The notes: generated from the sequence alone by a model not told the origin. A stretch of DNA of 32,796 nucleotides from Parcubacteria group bacterium Athens0714_16 (GCA_007376805.1 VMGX01000010.1:1-32796); one strand, 5' to 3'. Shown: positions 1-11,077, numbered from the stretch's first letter. Numbers and translations: made by a program.

Positions 1-1
1 A

Positions 2-1180
2 AGCAAATGGGGTTTAGCAAAAGCTGATTCTACAACCACTTCAGGAGATGTGAAAATAGGAATATGTGTTTTAGCAGGAAATGATACTCAAGCAACTAAA
101 ATGTTACTCTACGGAAAGATAAGAGCTGATGCAAAATTTCCAACATTAACGGTTTCTGGTCCAGTCCATATTTCAGCCGATACTGCAGGTGCAATAACTA
201 CAACTGCACCGGATACAACAGATAGTATTACGAGAAGGATTGGATTTGGAAATACAGCAGACGAATTATTTTTCCACCCAAGTCCAAACTACTATACCCA
301 CGCCACTGTCCCAACCTGGTATGGGGAGAGAGGGGTATATAATGGTGGTTACAATGGAACATCTTATTTAAATATTATTGACTATATTACGATAGCGTCC
401 ACAGGAAATGCTACAGATTTTGGAGATTTAACAGTAAAAAGAGGATATAATGCTTCGTGTTCTAATAGTAGCCGCGGTATTTGTGGAGGAGGTTCCTATG
501 CGGATGTAAATACTATAGATTATATAACAATAGCTACTACTGGTAATGCAACTGATTTTGGAGATTTAAATAGTGTATCTCGTTTTGGGGCGGCTTGTTC
601 AAATGGCACAAGGGGGGTATTTGCGGACGGTTATGATGGTACTAATAATCTAAATATAATAGATTATGTTACAATAGCTACTACTGGTAATGCGGTTGAT
701 TTTGGAGATGTAACATTAGGAAGAAATGCATTAGCTTCTTGTTCTAATGGAACGAGAGGAATTTTTGCTGGTGGGTGGTATAGTGCAGTAGGTAGTATGA
801 ATACTATAGACTACATAACCATAGCAACTATCGGTAATGCTATTGATTTTGGAGATTTAACAGTGGCAAGAAATAATTTATGTGGTTGTTCTAGTTTGAT
901 TAGAGGTGTTTTTGCTAGTAGTAGCACTGCTACTCCAAATATTATTGACTACATCACAATTGCTACTACTGGAGATGCCACAGATTTTGGAGATTTGTCT
1001 ACTGAAAGAAGTGCAACAGGAGCAACCTCAAATAATACAAGAGGAGTAATAGCAGGAGGAACTCCCAATACTCCCGACAATACTATGGACTACATAACTA
1101 TAGCAACCACTGGTAATGCGGTTGATTTTGGAGATTTAACTGCAGCAAGATTTTATATATCTGGGTGTTCAGGAAATTAA
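2..1180 (+). CDS. Phage tail-fibre-like / beta-propeller-like repeat protein, 5' end outside window
   Basis: Reading frame is open from base 2 (SKWGLAKADSTTTSGDVKIG...). Six ~46-50 aa repeats of the form RGxFAGG...NxIDYITIATTGNAxDFGDLTxxR...xCSN. Confidence 0.75.
   Translation, partial: SKWGLAKADSTTTSGDVKIGICVLAGNDTQATKMLLYGKIRADAKFPTLTVSGPVHISADTAGAITTTAPDTTDSITRRIGFGNTADELFFHPSPNYYTHATVPTWYGERGVYNGGYNGTSYLNIIDYITIASTGNATDFGDLTVKRGYNASCSNSSRGICGGGSYADVNTIDYITIATTGNATDFGDLNSVSRFGAACSNGTRGVFADGYDGTNNLNIIDYVTIATTGNAVDFGDVTLGRNALASCSNGTRGIFAGGWYSAVGSMNTIDYITIATIGNAIDFGDLTVARNNLCGCSSLIRGVFASSSTATPNIIDYITIATTGDATDFGDLSTERSATGATSNNTRGVIAGGTPNTPDNTMDYITIATTGNAVDFGDLTAARFYISGCSGN
325..1180 (+). repeat. 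Six tandem protein-coding repeats (~140-150 bp each) with consensus IDYITIATTGNATDFGDLT
   Basis: Repeated motif visible in the translation: IDYITIASTGNATDFGDLT, IDYITIATTGNATDFGDLN, IDYVTIATTGNAVDFGDVT, IDYITIATIGNAIDFGDLT, IDYITIATTGDATDFGDLS, MDYITIATTGNAVDFGDLT. Confidence 0.9.
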
Positions 1181-1231
1181 AAATGATAGATATTGTCAAA
1201 CATCCGATGTTTGACAGTTCTGTGCCCAAAA

Positions 1232-1840
1232 ATGATTGATATAATTATTACTACATATAAAACTGATGATTATTTGGATAGATTGTTAGAGTCTTTATTG
1301 CCCAATAAATTAATTAATAAGATAATAGTATCTGATGGAGAAGAAAAAGAAATTGAAGTTTCAAAGAATATTTTTAAGGATACTAATGTTATCAGATTAT
1401 CTGATAATAAGAGAAAGTATTTTTCTGAGAATTGTAATTATGGATTTCAATATGTAACGTCCGAGTATTTAGTATTGATAAATGCTGATACTAAAGTTTC
1501 AGACCCTAATTGGTTGGATATTTTATTAAAAACACAAAATGAAAATTCAGATTATGGTATCTTATCCCCGTGGGGAGTGTTTTATGATGAACCAAAATTA
1601 ACAAATAAAACAGAAGTAGAAGAACAGAATCATATAGGAGCATTTTGTTGGTTTATGAAATCAGAATTATTTAGAAAGTTAAATGGTTTAAGAATTGATG
1701 GAGATTATATACATTGGAATAGTGATTTTGAATTTTGTGATAGAGTATATAAAGAAGGATTAAAAATTGGATGGGCTCCTACAACGATTGCTCACAAAGG
1801 CGGTGGGAGTGGACAACCTACAGATATTAAAAGGTTCTAA
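1232..1840 (+). CDS. Family 2-like glycosyltransferase
   Basis: MIDIIITTYKTDDYLDRLLESLL...VLINADTKVSD...GAFCWFMKSELFRKLNGLRID...DFEFCDRVYKEGLKIGW is typical of a GT-A fold. The ATG at 1232 is preferred over the TTG at 1193. Confidence 0.8.
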   Translation: MIDIIITTYKTDDYLDRLLESLLPNKLINKIIVSDGEEKEIEVSKNIFKDTNVIRLSDNKRKYFSENCNYGFQYVTSEYLVLINADTKVSDPNWLDILLKTQNENSDYGILSPWGVFYDEPKLTNKTEVEEQNHIGAFCWFMKSELFRKLNGLRIDGDYIHWNSDFEFCDRVYKEGLKIGWAPTTIAHKGGGSGQPTDIKRF

Positions 1841-1841
1841 T

Positions 1842-2387
1842 ATGATAAATACTTTAGATGATGTATATGAATTATATTTAGGTGAAGTTAGTGATATTAA
1901 TGAGTTGTTGCCGATACTTAAAAAATATGCAGAAGACTGTAGTCATATTACAGAATTCGGGACAAGAGACGGAATATCTACTGTAGCTTTTTTAATGGCA
2001 AAGCCAAATAGATTAATAACTTATGACATTAATAGAGGTTCACAAATAAATGAATTAGAAAAATTAGCTAAAGAGAATCTTATAGACTTTAGTTTTATAG
2101 AAAAAAGTGTATTAGAAATAGAGATAGAAGAAACGGATTTGTTATTTATAGATACTTTACATACTTACGATCAATTAAAACAAGAATTATTATTGCATGG
2201 AAATAAAGCTAAAAAATATATTATATTGCATGATACAGAAACATTTGGTTGTAAAGGTTGTTATGGAGTTGAACCTGGGTTGAATAAAGCAATTGAAGAA
2301 TTTGTAGCAAATAATAATTGGAGAATAAAAGAAGTGATAACTATAAATAATGGTTTAACAGTATTAGAAAGAACAAAGGAGATATAA
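1842..2387 (+). CDS. Class I SAM-dependent methyltransferase-like protein
   Basis: ITEFGTRDGISTVAFLMAKPNRLITYDINRG...DLLFIDTLHTYDQLKQELLLHGNKAKKYIILHDTETFG. ATG at 1842 immediately follows the glycosyltransferase stop. Confidence 0.7.
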   Translation: MINTLDDVYELYLGEVSDINELLPILKKYAEDCSHITEFGTRDGISTVAFLMAKPNRLITYDINRGSQINELEKLAKENLIDFSFIEKSVLEIEIEETDLLFIDTLHTYDQLKQELLLHGNKAKKYIILHDTETFGCKGCYGVEPGLNKAIEEFVANNNWRIKEVITINNGLTVLERTKEI

Positions 2388-2388
2388 T

Positions 2389-2636
2389 ATGTATTATTTC
2401 ATTTATAAACTTATTAACATTACAGGAATTGGGGGGGGGTTACTCCAAAAGGCCCTATCGGGATGAATGGCGGTCAAGGTAGTTATGGAGAATGATTATT
2501 AGGTTCTTGTGATAGTACTAGTACTGATGGTCTTTTGCAGATACAAGAATTCCAGCCACGAATAGTTCCAGAAGCAATACTTGGAAGCTTCGCTTCCAAG
2601 TGTGGAATTAAAAATATTATAAACAATAAAGCCCCA
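2389..2636 (+). pseudogene. Possible degraded Gly-rich ORF, interrupted at a 9-G run and by a TGA
   Basis: ATG at 2389 opens MYYFIYKLINITGIGGG. A one-base shift at the G run (2431-2439) gives GGVTPKGPIGMNGGQGSYGE-TGA-LLGSCDSTSTDGLLQIQEFQPRIVPEAILGSFASKCGIKNIINNKAP*. Confidence 0.35.
2579..2601. repeat. Palindrome ACTTGGAAGC-TTC-GCTTCCAAGT
   Basis: 10-bp perfect stem with 3-nt loop. Similar to the palindrome inside tsaD (32046..32074), with a compensatory A-T/G-C change. Confidence 0.85.
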
Positions 2637-2652
2637 TAAGGGCGTTTTTTGG
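2630..2652 (+). terminator. Rho-independent terminator
   Basis: GCCCcataaGGGCGTTTTTT. Confidence 0.6.
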
Positions 2653-2715
2653 AAAACAAAAAAAAGATTAAAATCTGACACAATTCTTTAGAAGCTCTAG
2701 GATGGAAGCTTTTTT

Positions 2716-3900
2716 CTAGTTCGTATCTTTTATTGAAAATGCAAATTTTATACCAATAAGCATAATAATTCCTGTAGCGAGAAATATATATTTTAAATCA
2801 AAAAATATAAGAAAAATGCTACCAAGTGTTGGCGCTATCAAATATGCTATTGGCCCCGCCGTTCTGAAGAAACTTAAAACATCTGCGTCAGAACTATCTG
2901 TTTTTTTGAAAAAATAAGTTTCGCTCATTGATTCTATCATTGCCGCGCCGACACGTGTTGCAAACATAATTACTGCCCATAAAATTAAACTTGTTCCTGT
3001 AATAAAAGAAACAGTTATTGTTGTTGCGGAGAGAATTATGAAGCCAGCAATTAAAATTTCTTTTTCTCCAAATTTTGTGTCAGCAATTTTCCCGAGAGGG
3101 TATTCCAAAAGAAGATAAGCCATCATTGCGATTGTTAAAATTATTCCCATCTCGCCAAAACTAAAACCAATATGGTTTAATAAATATATCGGGGTGTAAA
3201 TAATCATTATTGCAAAAAATATTCTCATCGTAACACCAACCAAAAAAATATTTTTTATATTTTTATTTCCACGAACTCTTTTTAGCGTTTCCCAGAATTT
3301 TAATCGTTTGTATTTTGGATCTTTGAAATTTTTAAAACTTGAAGCAAGTAAAAATAAAACGGGAATGAGAAAAATAATGGAAACCAAATATGCCTTCCAA
3401 AAACTGCCACTTTTTACAATAAAACCAGCAAGCACTGGAACTACTACCCAAGCGAAGTTGTTCAATGTGAGAAACGTTCCTCTTATTCCGCCGGTTTTCT
3501 CGTCTTTTGAATGGTGTTCAAGCAGAACATCAATATTTATTCCGAAAATGAATGTAAAAATAAAGTGAATAAAGAAAGCTGGCACTATCAAAATGAAACT
3601 ATTAAAAGCTATCATTCCTGCCAACGCCATAATTTCAAGAGAAATTAAAACAAGCATCGTCCTATAATTTCCATATTTTTCTATAGATTTAGTCGCAGCA
3701 AGTATTCCAAGTATTGATAGAAACGAACCTATTGTAAAAATAATTCCAACAAATTGTTCTGTGGTATATGCAGATAAAAATGGGGAATTTATATATACAG
3801 GTATTCCGACATGCATGGTTGTAAAAAAACCAATGAGATATATTAACAGAACAGAATTTTTTTTCAAATTTTCAAAATAGAATTTTTTTATTTTTTGCAT
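2716..3900 (-). CDS. MFS transporter
   Basis: ~394 aa multi-TM protein. MQKIKKFYFENLKKNSVLL is the likely start; the upstream MLCGDGRRVSNG is repeat-derived. Confidence 0.8.
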   Translation of the reverse strand: MQKIKKFYFENLKKNSVLLIYLIGFFTTMHVGIPVYINSPFLSAYTTEQFVGIIFTIGSFLSILGILAATKSIEKYGNYRTMLVLISLEIMALAGMIAFNSFILIVPAFFIHFIFTFIFGINIDVLLEHHSKDEKTGGIRGTFLTLNNFAWVVVPVLAGFIVKSGSFWKAYLVSIIFLIPVLFLLASSFKNFKDPKYKRLKFWETLKRVRGNKNIKNIFLVGVTMRIFFAIMIIYTPIYLLNHIGFSFGEMGIILTIAMMAYLLLEYPLGKIADTKFGEKEILIAGFIILSATTITVSFITGTSLILWAVIMFATRVGAAMIESMSETYFFKKTDSSDADVLSFFRTAGPIAYLIAPTLGSIFLIFFDLKYIFLATGIIMLIGIKFAFSIKDTN

Positions 3901-3911
3901 CCCGTTAGAGA
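3896..3911. repeat. Left arm of a 16-bp inverted repeat flanking the GIY-YIG gene
   Basis: tgcatcccgttagaga; exact reverse complement at 4279..4294. Confidence 0.9.
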
Positions 3912-3986
3912 CCCGCCTGCCATCGCCACAAAGCATAGTGGGTAGTTAGTTATATAATTTTTATATTTTTTAATCTTAGTCATATT

Positions 3987-4268
3987 TTAACAGATATTCT
4001 CGCTTTGGCTTTGGCGGGCAGGTAGGAAATGCCTTAAGCGATTCTTAAGATATCTCTTACCTGTGCCTGTTTTAAGATATTTTTCTCTCGACCTTGCGTC
4101 TTGTTCATTAATACATGTTTCATAATAAATAATTTTCCATGGTCCTTTGTTCTTTGTATAAGAAGATTTATTTTCATTGTGTTGCTTAAGGCGTTTCCGT
4201 AGATCATTTGTACTTCCTGTGTAAAATTTACCACTTTTTTCACTTCTCAATATATAAACATAATTCAT
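3987..4268 (-). CDS. GIY-YIG nuclease domain protein (URI/YhbQ-like)
   Basis: MNYVYILRSEKSGKFYTGSTNDLRKRLKQHN...GPWKIIYYETCINEQDARSREKYLKTGTGKRYLKNRL. The ATG internal to the listed ORF is preferred. Confidence 0.9.
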   Translation of the reverse strand: MNYVYILRSEKSGKFYTGSTNDLRKRLKQHNENKSSYTKNKGPWKIIYYETCINEQDARSREKYLKTGTGKRYLKNRLRHFLPARQSQSENIC

Positions 4269-4278
4269 AACTATGTGA

Positions 4279-4294
4279 TCTCTAACGGGATGCA
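4279..4294. repeat. Right arm of the 16-bp inverted repeat flanking the GIY-YIG gene
   Basis: tctctaacgggatgca; reverse complement of 3896..3911. Confidence 0.9.
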
Positions 4295-4302
4295 TCGTTT
4301 TA

Positions 4303-6516
4303 TTATATTGCTAATACAACCGGTATAACTAATGGTTTTTTTGCTGTCTGTTGAAGCAAAAACTTCCTAACACTATCCGTTATATTTGTTTTAATATAAT
4401 CAAAGTTTATTGGATACATATTTGTCGTTGATTCCTCAACAACTTTTTTAATTATTAATCGTGTTTGTTGTAATAATTCCTGCGATTCTCTTAAATAAAC
4501 GAAACCTCTAGAAATTATATCAGGAGATTTTCTTAATTTTCCAGTTCGCGCGTTTATTGTTGCTACAATAATAAATATACCATCTTCTGCAAGTAATTGT
4601 CTGTCTCGTATAACTACATCCTGTATATCGCCGATAGAAAAACCATCAACCATCATCATACTTGAAGTTGCTTTTTCTTTTAATGCAATAATTTTGTTTC
4701 CACCATCTTTTATTTCGATTACCATTCCATTATCTGGAACTATAATATGGTCCTCTCTCATACCAGTTGATTCTGCTAATTCGGCATGCAAACGAAGCAT
4801 TGAGTGCCAACCATGAATAGGAATAAAAAATTTTGGTTTTACTTTTTTGTGGAGCCATTCAATTTCATCATGATTTCCGTGTCCTGTTGAATGAATAAAT
4901 AAATCACTCGTTCTGTAGTGTACTATTTTTACTCTCTGTCTTGCCAAGTTATCTTTCAACTTTTGAACAGCGATTTCATTTCCAGGAATTATAGACGATG
5001 ACAAAACAACGGTGTCATTTTTATGAAGTTTTAATTTATGTTCACCTGTGGACATTCTCATAAGTGCCGCATATTCGTCTCCCTGGGCACCAGTAGCTAG
5101 AACAACAATTTTATCTTCGGGGATTTTTGATGATTGATCTAGATTTATTATTGTGTCGGGCTTTGTTTTTAATAGTCCTATTTCCTTTACTATTGCTATG
5201 TTGTCTTTCATACTTCTTCCTTCTATCACAACTTTTTTTCCATATTTTTCAGCCATGGCAATAATTTTAATTATTCTTTCTATCTGTGAGGCAAATGTTC
5301 CAATAACCAATCTCCCTTTTATATCTTTTATTATTGTTTCTAAATCTCTATGAACATATCTTTCTGGTGTTGAAAATCCAGGATTTTCAACATTCGTTGA
5401 ATCGCATAGTAATAAGAGAACTTTTTCGGTATCAAAAATTTTGTATTTTTCCTCTTCCTCCTTTGTGACAATTCCATCTATATGATCAAGTTTAAAGTCC
5501 CCAGGATTTACAATACTCCCGTGAGGAGTTTCAATAATTACACCCATTGAGTCGGGGATTGTGTGTGTTACTGAGAAAAATTTTACATGCAAATTACCTA
5601 ATTTAATTGCATCATTTTTTTCAATTATATTTATGTTTAATTCTTTTTCATCAGGAAATTCAGATTGTCTTTTCCTTATCATCATTGTTGTAAGAAGGCG
5701 AGAGTAGATCGGAGGATTTCCTATTTTACCCATTATATAAGGGATTGCACCGGTGTGATCAAGGTGGCCGTGTGTAATTATAAGAGCGCGAATTTTATCT
5801 TTTCTTTTTTCTAAATATCCTATGTTGGGTATTATGTAATCAACGCCAGGGGTAATATTATTGTCTGTAAATTGAAATCCTGCGTCTAATATTATTATGT
5901 CGTTTTTATATTCAACGATATACATATTTTTTCCTATTTCTTCAACACCCCCAAGCGCAATAACTCTCACGTCACCATCTTTTAATGGGGGTATTTTGTC
6001 CTCGCTTTGTTTTTTTCCTACCCCAGTAAAAAATTGTTCAAATCCGGGTTCTTTTCTATGTCCTGCACGTTTTGTGTGTTCTCCGTGTGGTGAATTTGAT
6101 TTTGCGTGAGATTTCTTTTTGTTTTCTGTTTGTTGTGCTGAACCTGTTTCAAAAAAACTATCTTCAAAACCAGCAACATAAGGCTTCTTTTCTCTTCGAA
6201 AATTAGTTTTGTGTTCGTTTGTATTTTTTATTGTTTCACCGTGGCGAGAAGAAGCTTGTCTGGGTGTTTGGTTCGTCGTGTTTCTTGTGTTTGTGTTTAA
6301 ATACTTTAATGAAAATTCATCATCATTTTTTATGACTTCTTTTATTTCCGGTAGATATCCTTTTCTTGTTTCATTTACCCTGTTAAATTCCGTCGTGGAC
6401 GGACTAGCCTCGCCCATATGGGCTAAGCTGGATTTAACAAGGTGAAGCTTATTAAATGAATTTTTTTGATGTGGAGTTTTTCCACTTCTATTTTTGTTTC
6501 TTTTTTCGTTGTCCAT
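4303..6516 (-). CDS. rnj: Ribonuclease J with ~180 aa low-complexity basic N-terminal extension
   Basis: DVRVIALGGVEEIGKNMYIVEY...ALIITHGHLDHTGAIPYIM...GDFKLDH...ATGAQGDEYAALMRMSTGEH...HGWHSMLRLHAELA: MBL/beta-CASP RNase J motifs. Confidence 0.95.
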   Translation of the reverse strand: MDNEKRNKNRSGKTPHQKNSFNKLHLVKSSLAHMGEASPSTTEFNRVNETRKGYLPEIKEVIKNDDEFSLKYLNTNTRNTTNQTPRQASSRHGETIKNTNEHKTNFRREKKPYVAGFEDSFFETGSAQQTENKKKSHAKSNSPHGEHTKRAGHRKEPGFEQFFTGVGKKQSEDKIPPLKDGDVRVIALGGVEEIGKNMYIVEYKNDIIILDAGFQFTDNNITPGVDYIIPNIGYLEKRKDKIRALIITHGHLDHTGAIPYIMGKIGNPPIYSRLLTTMMIRKRQSEFPDEKELNINIIEKNDAIKLGNLHVKFFSVTHTIPDSMGVIIETPHGSIVNPGDFKLDHIDGIVTKEEEEKYKIFDTEKVLLLLCDSTNVENPGFSTPERYVHRDLETIIKDIKGRLVIGTFASQIERIIKIIAMAEKYGKKVVIEGRSMKDNIAIVKEIGLLKTKPDTIINLDQSSKIPEDKIVVLATGAQGDEYAALMRMSTGEHKLKLHKNDTVVLSSSIIPGNEIAVQKLKDNLARQRVKIVHYRTSDLFIHSTGHGNHDEIEWLHKKVKPKFFIPIHGWHSMLRLHAELAESTGMREDHIIVPDNGMVIEIKDGGNKIIALKEKATSSMMMVDGFSIGDIQDVVIRDRQLLAEDGIFIIVATINARTGKLRKSPDIISRGFVYLRESQELLQQTRLIIKKVVEESTTNMYPINFDYIKTNITDSVRKFLLQQTAKKPLVIPVVLAI
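6376..6444. repeat. Palindromic element inside the rnj coding region (in frame)
   Basis: Terminal arms ACCCTGTTAAATTCC / GGATTTAACAAGGT. Internal hairpin CCGTC-GTG-GACGG and perfect palindrome GCCCATATGGGC. Encodes LVKSSLAHMGEASPSTTEFNR. Confidence 0.75.
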
Positions 6517-6642
6517 TATTTTGTTATGGCGTATGTTTTTGCCATCTGTTAATTTTAGGAGATTTTTCTTATAATTTTTTTATTTGGATTAGTTGAGATT
6601 AGTTCTTTAAATCCTTTCCAAGAGAATTTAAAATAAAAAATA

Positions 6643-8415
6643 TTACTCAACAAATATATTCCATACTTTTTGTGTATTTATATACCAATTATTAACATCT
6701 AAAAATCTTTCAGCGGGAGTTGTCACTACGCCCAGTTCAAAACCTTTTAGATTTTTTGGTACTGTATAAACAAAATCAGGAGAGTATAGAAAAATTGCCG
6801 GTGTGTCTTTTTTTACTTCTCCTATAAACTCCACATATTTTTTATATTTTTCTTTTTCGTCTGACATTTTTCTTATTTCTTCCAAAATCTTATCTGTTTT
6901 TATATTTGTGTAAGATGCAATATTTAATCCGGGGTCATTTCTTTGGGATGAATGCCAAAAAGCAAATAAGTCCATATCTCTACCAACAATTTCACCAAAC
7001 AAAAGCGCATCATATTTTCTTGGCCTTATTATGTCTTGATTCAAGTTGGTTGTTTCAAAAAATTGAAGATTAACCTTCACACCTATTTTTGCCCACATTC
7101 CTTGTATTAACTGTGCAGTTTTTTTAAGTTCTGGAATATTTGATGTTGTGAGTGTAAATTCTAAATTTTCAATTTTTTTACCAAATTTTTTTGTTCTAAT
7201 GTTTGTATCTTTATTTAATTTCCATCCATTTTTTTCTAAAATATCGATTGCTGCATTGGCTCTGGATTTTGCGTCTGTAAAAGATTTACTTCTGACAGAT
7301 TCTGTTGTTTTCAATTTTATTGAACCTGGTGGTATTGGTGTTTCAGCAACTTCTCCGTAGTTGTTTAAAACTTCTTTAACGACATACTCTTTATCGGTTG
7401 CCATATCTAATGCCTGGCGTATTTCTTTGTGTGTAAATATTTGTGCTTGATTTTGATTTAAAAATACTGCGAATACTCGTGGCAGTGGATATCTTTCAAC
7501 GCGTTCGCCGTCTCGTCTCAATTCTTCTGCTATTAAAGAAGAAATTGTGTTCATTGAAGTTATAGAACCTTTTCCGTATGCTTTGTTTAATTCTTCTTCA
7601 TTTGAATAAAATTTGGTTTCTATTTCTGAAATAAATGGTTTGTTTAGAGAATAATCAGCAAATGGTTCTAAGGTGTAATATTCTGAAACTCCAGCCGAAT
7701 CACTTTCGATGCTTTTTATTTTATAAGGTCCAGAACCAATTGGTTCTATATTGAATCTACTAAAAATAAATTGTTCCGAATCAATCTTACCCCATATATG
7801 TTTTGGAAGTATTCCGAGCGTTGTATTTTCAAGGAATGGGGAATATGGTTGTTTGAGAGTAAAACGGACTTCTTTTTCTCCAATTTTTTCTGTTTGCACA
7901 CCGTCCCAGGCTGCACGCTTTGGACTTTTGATTACACTGTCTTGACTTTTTTGTATTGTAAATAAAATATCGTCAGCCGTTACCGGTTCACCGTCGTGGA
8001 ATGTTGCGCTATCTTTAATTTTAAATGTATATGTAAGACCGTCTCCAGAAATTTCATAACTTTCTGCTAGGTCTTTAATAATTCTTCCGTCCGGTGTTGC
8101 CTTCATTAGTCCTGAATACACCAAAATTGATAAGTCACGATCTGCATCTGAAATTGCTAAAACAGGATTTATAAAACGTGGGAAGCCGATAACTCCTTCA
8201 ACTATTTTCCCACCTTCAACTGGAATTTCTGTAGAAATGTAATCATTTATTTTCCAAAGCATTGAAATTGTGCTCACAATAAGGAAAAAACAGAGAAACA
8301 AAAAAGTTATTCTTTCTAGAAAAGAGAAAGAATGGAAAGTTTTGTCGAGTTTTTCAATTAATGGGATATCAAATCTTTTTCTAAAGTCTATTTTAGACAT
8401 ATTAAATTTAAACAA
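6643..8415 (-). CDS. ABC transporter substrate-binding protein, family 5 (peptide/oligopeptide type)
   Basis: N-terminal TM segment, then VEGVIGFPRFINPVLAISDADRDLSILVYSGLM...YTFKIKDSATFHDGEPVTADDILFTIQ...EPIGSGPYKI. Confidence 0.9.
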   Translation of the reverse strand: MFKFNMSKIDFRKRFDIPLIEKLDKTFHSFSFLERITFLFLCFFLIVSTISMLWKINDYISTEIPVEGGKIVEGVIGFPRFINPVLAISDADRDLSILVYSGLMKATPDGRIIKDLAESYEISGDGLTYTFKIKDSATFHDGEPVTADDILFTIQKSQDSVIKSPKRAAWDGVQTEKIGEKEVRFTLKQPYSPFLENTTLGILPKHIWGKIDSEQFIFSRFNIEPIGSGPYKIKSIESDSAGVSEYYTLEPFADYSLNKPFISEIETKFYSNEEELNKAYGKGSITSMNTISSLIAEELRRDGERVERYPLPRVFAVFLNQNQAQIFTHKEIRQALDMATDKEYVVKEVLNNYGEVAETPIPPGSIKLKTTESVRSKSFTDAKSRANAAIDILEKNGWKLNKDTNIRTKKFGKKIENLEFTLTTSNIPELKKTAQLIQGMWAKIGVKVNLQFFETTNLNQDIIRPRKYDALLFGEIVGRDMDLFAFWHSSQRNDPGLNIASYTNIKTDKILEEIRKMSDEKEKYKKYVEFIGEVKKDTPAIFLYSPDFVYTVPKNLKGFELGVVTTPAERFLDVNNWYINTQKVWNIFVE

Positions 8416-8493
8416 TAAATGGAGTTTTTATTACAACAAAATATATTAGTTATAGGTATATTGTATGTTTGTTTTAGGTAAACAATTTAAAAC

Positions 8494-8727
8494 TTACAAA
8501 ATTAGTGAAAGAAATGCGGTCAATAGAAATAGAGCACCGAGAATTATTGTTCCGTTGAAAAGAATTTTTTCCAAACCTCTTCGTGTGTGTTGAATTCCTC
8601 CGGCATCATTTCCACCACCAAAAACAGCGCCCAAGCTGGCGTCTGATTGTTGCATCAATATTCCGATAATTAACAGAATAGAAAGCACCATTTGTATATA
8701 AGGTAATACATTAACTAAGGATTCCAT
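8494..8727 (-). CDS. secG: Preprotein translocase subunit SecG
   Basis: 77 aa, two TM segments, IGILMQQSDASLGAVFGGGNDAGGIQHTRRGLEKILFNGTIILG. Confidence 0.85.
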   Translation of the reverse strand: MESLVNVLPYIQMVLSILLIIGILMQQSDASLGAVFGGGNDAGGIQHTRRGLEKILFNGTIILGALFLLTAFLSLIL

Positions 8728-8809
8728 TTGCCTATTATAGTATCACATTGGTCATTTTGAGGCAACACTTGGTGATAAATTTTATAATGAATTAGAACAC
8801 GAATTTTAT

Positions 8810-8838
8810 TTGACATCATCAAAAAGAATAAATATAAT
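8810..8838 (+). promoter_or_regulatory. Consensus sigma70-type promoter upstream of groES
   Basis: TTGACA - 17 nt - TATAAT. Confidence 0.75.
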
Positions 8839-8871
8839 GTTGTATCTATAAACAAAAAAGGTCTTAATTAA

Positions 8872-10935
<2,064 letters not shown>

Positions 10936-10981
10936 CCATAATATATTTTAGTTAATTTAAATCCTACAGTGAACGAAAAAA

Positions 10982-11015
10982 CAAAGGCTTCGCCTTTGCA
11001 AAGGCGAAGCCTTTG
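10982..11015. repeat. 34-bp perfect palindrome CAAAGGCTTCGCCTTTGCAAAGGCGAAGCCTTTG
   Basis: Exact self-complementarity with no spacer. Confidence 0.95.
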
Positions 11016-11025
11016 GAAGAGCGAA

Positions 11026-11061
11026 AAAACAAGCTCAATTTTATAAAATTGAGCTTGTTTT
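11026..11061. repeat. 36-bp perfect palindrome AAAACAAGCTCAATTTTATAAAATTGAGCTTGTTTT
   Basis: Exact self-complementarity with no spacer. Confidence 0.95.
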
Positions 11062-11077
11062 AATAAATATTACGGAT

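Noticed and set aside
2477-2490. TGA recoding (genetic code 25/4) as a general feature
   Set aside because: Housekeeping genes such as lepA end at TGA; the apparent read-through at 2489 is better explained by decay.
8740-8871. CIRCE heat-shock operator upstream of groES
   Set aside because: No TTAGCACTC-N9-GAGTGCTAA-like sequence is visible; only a consensus promoter.
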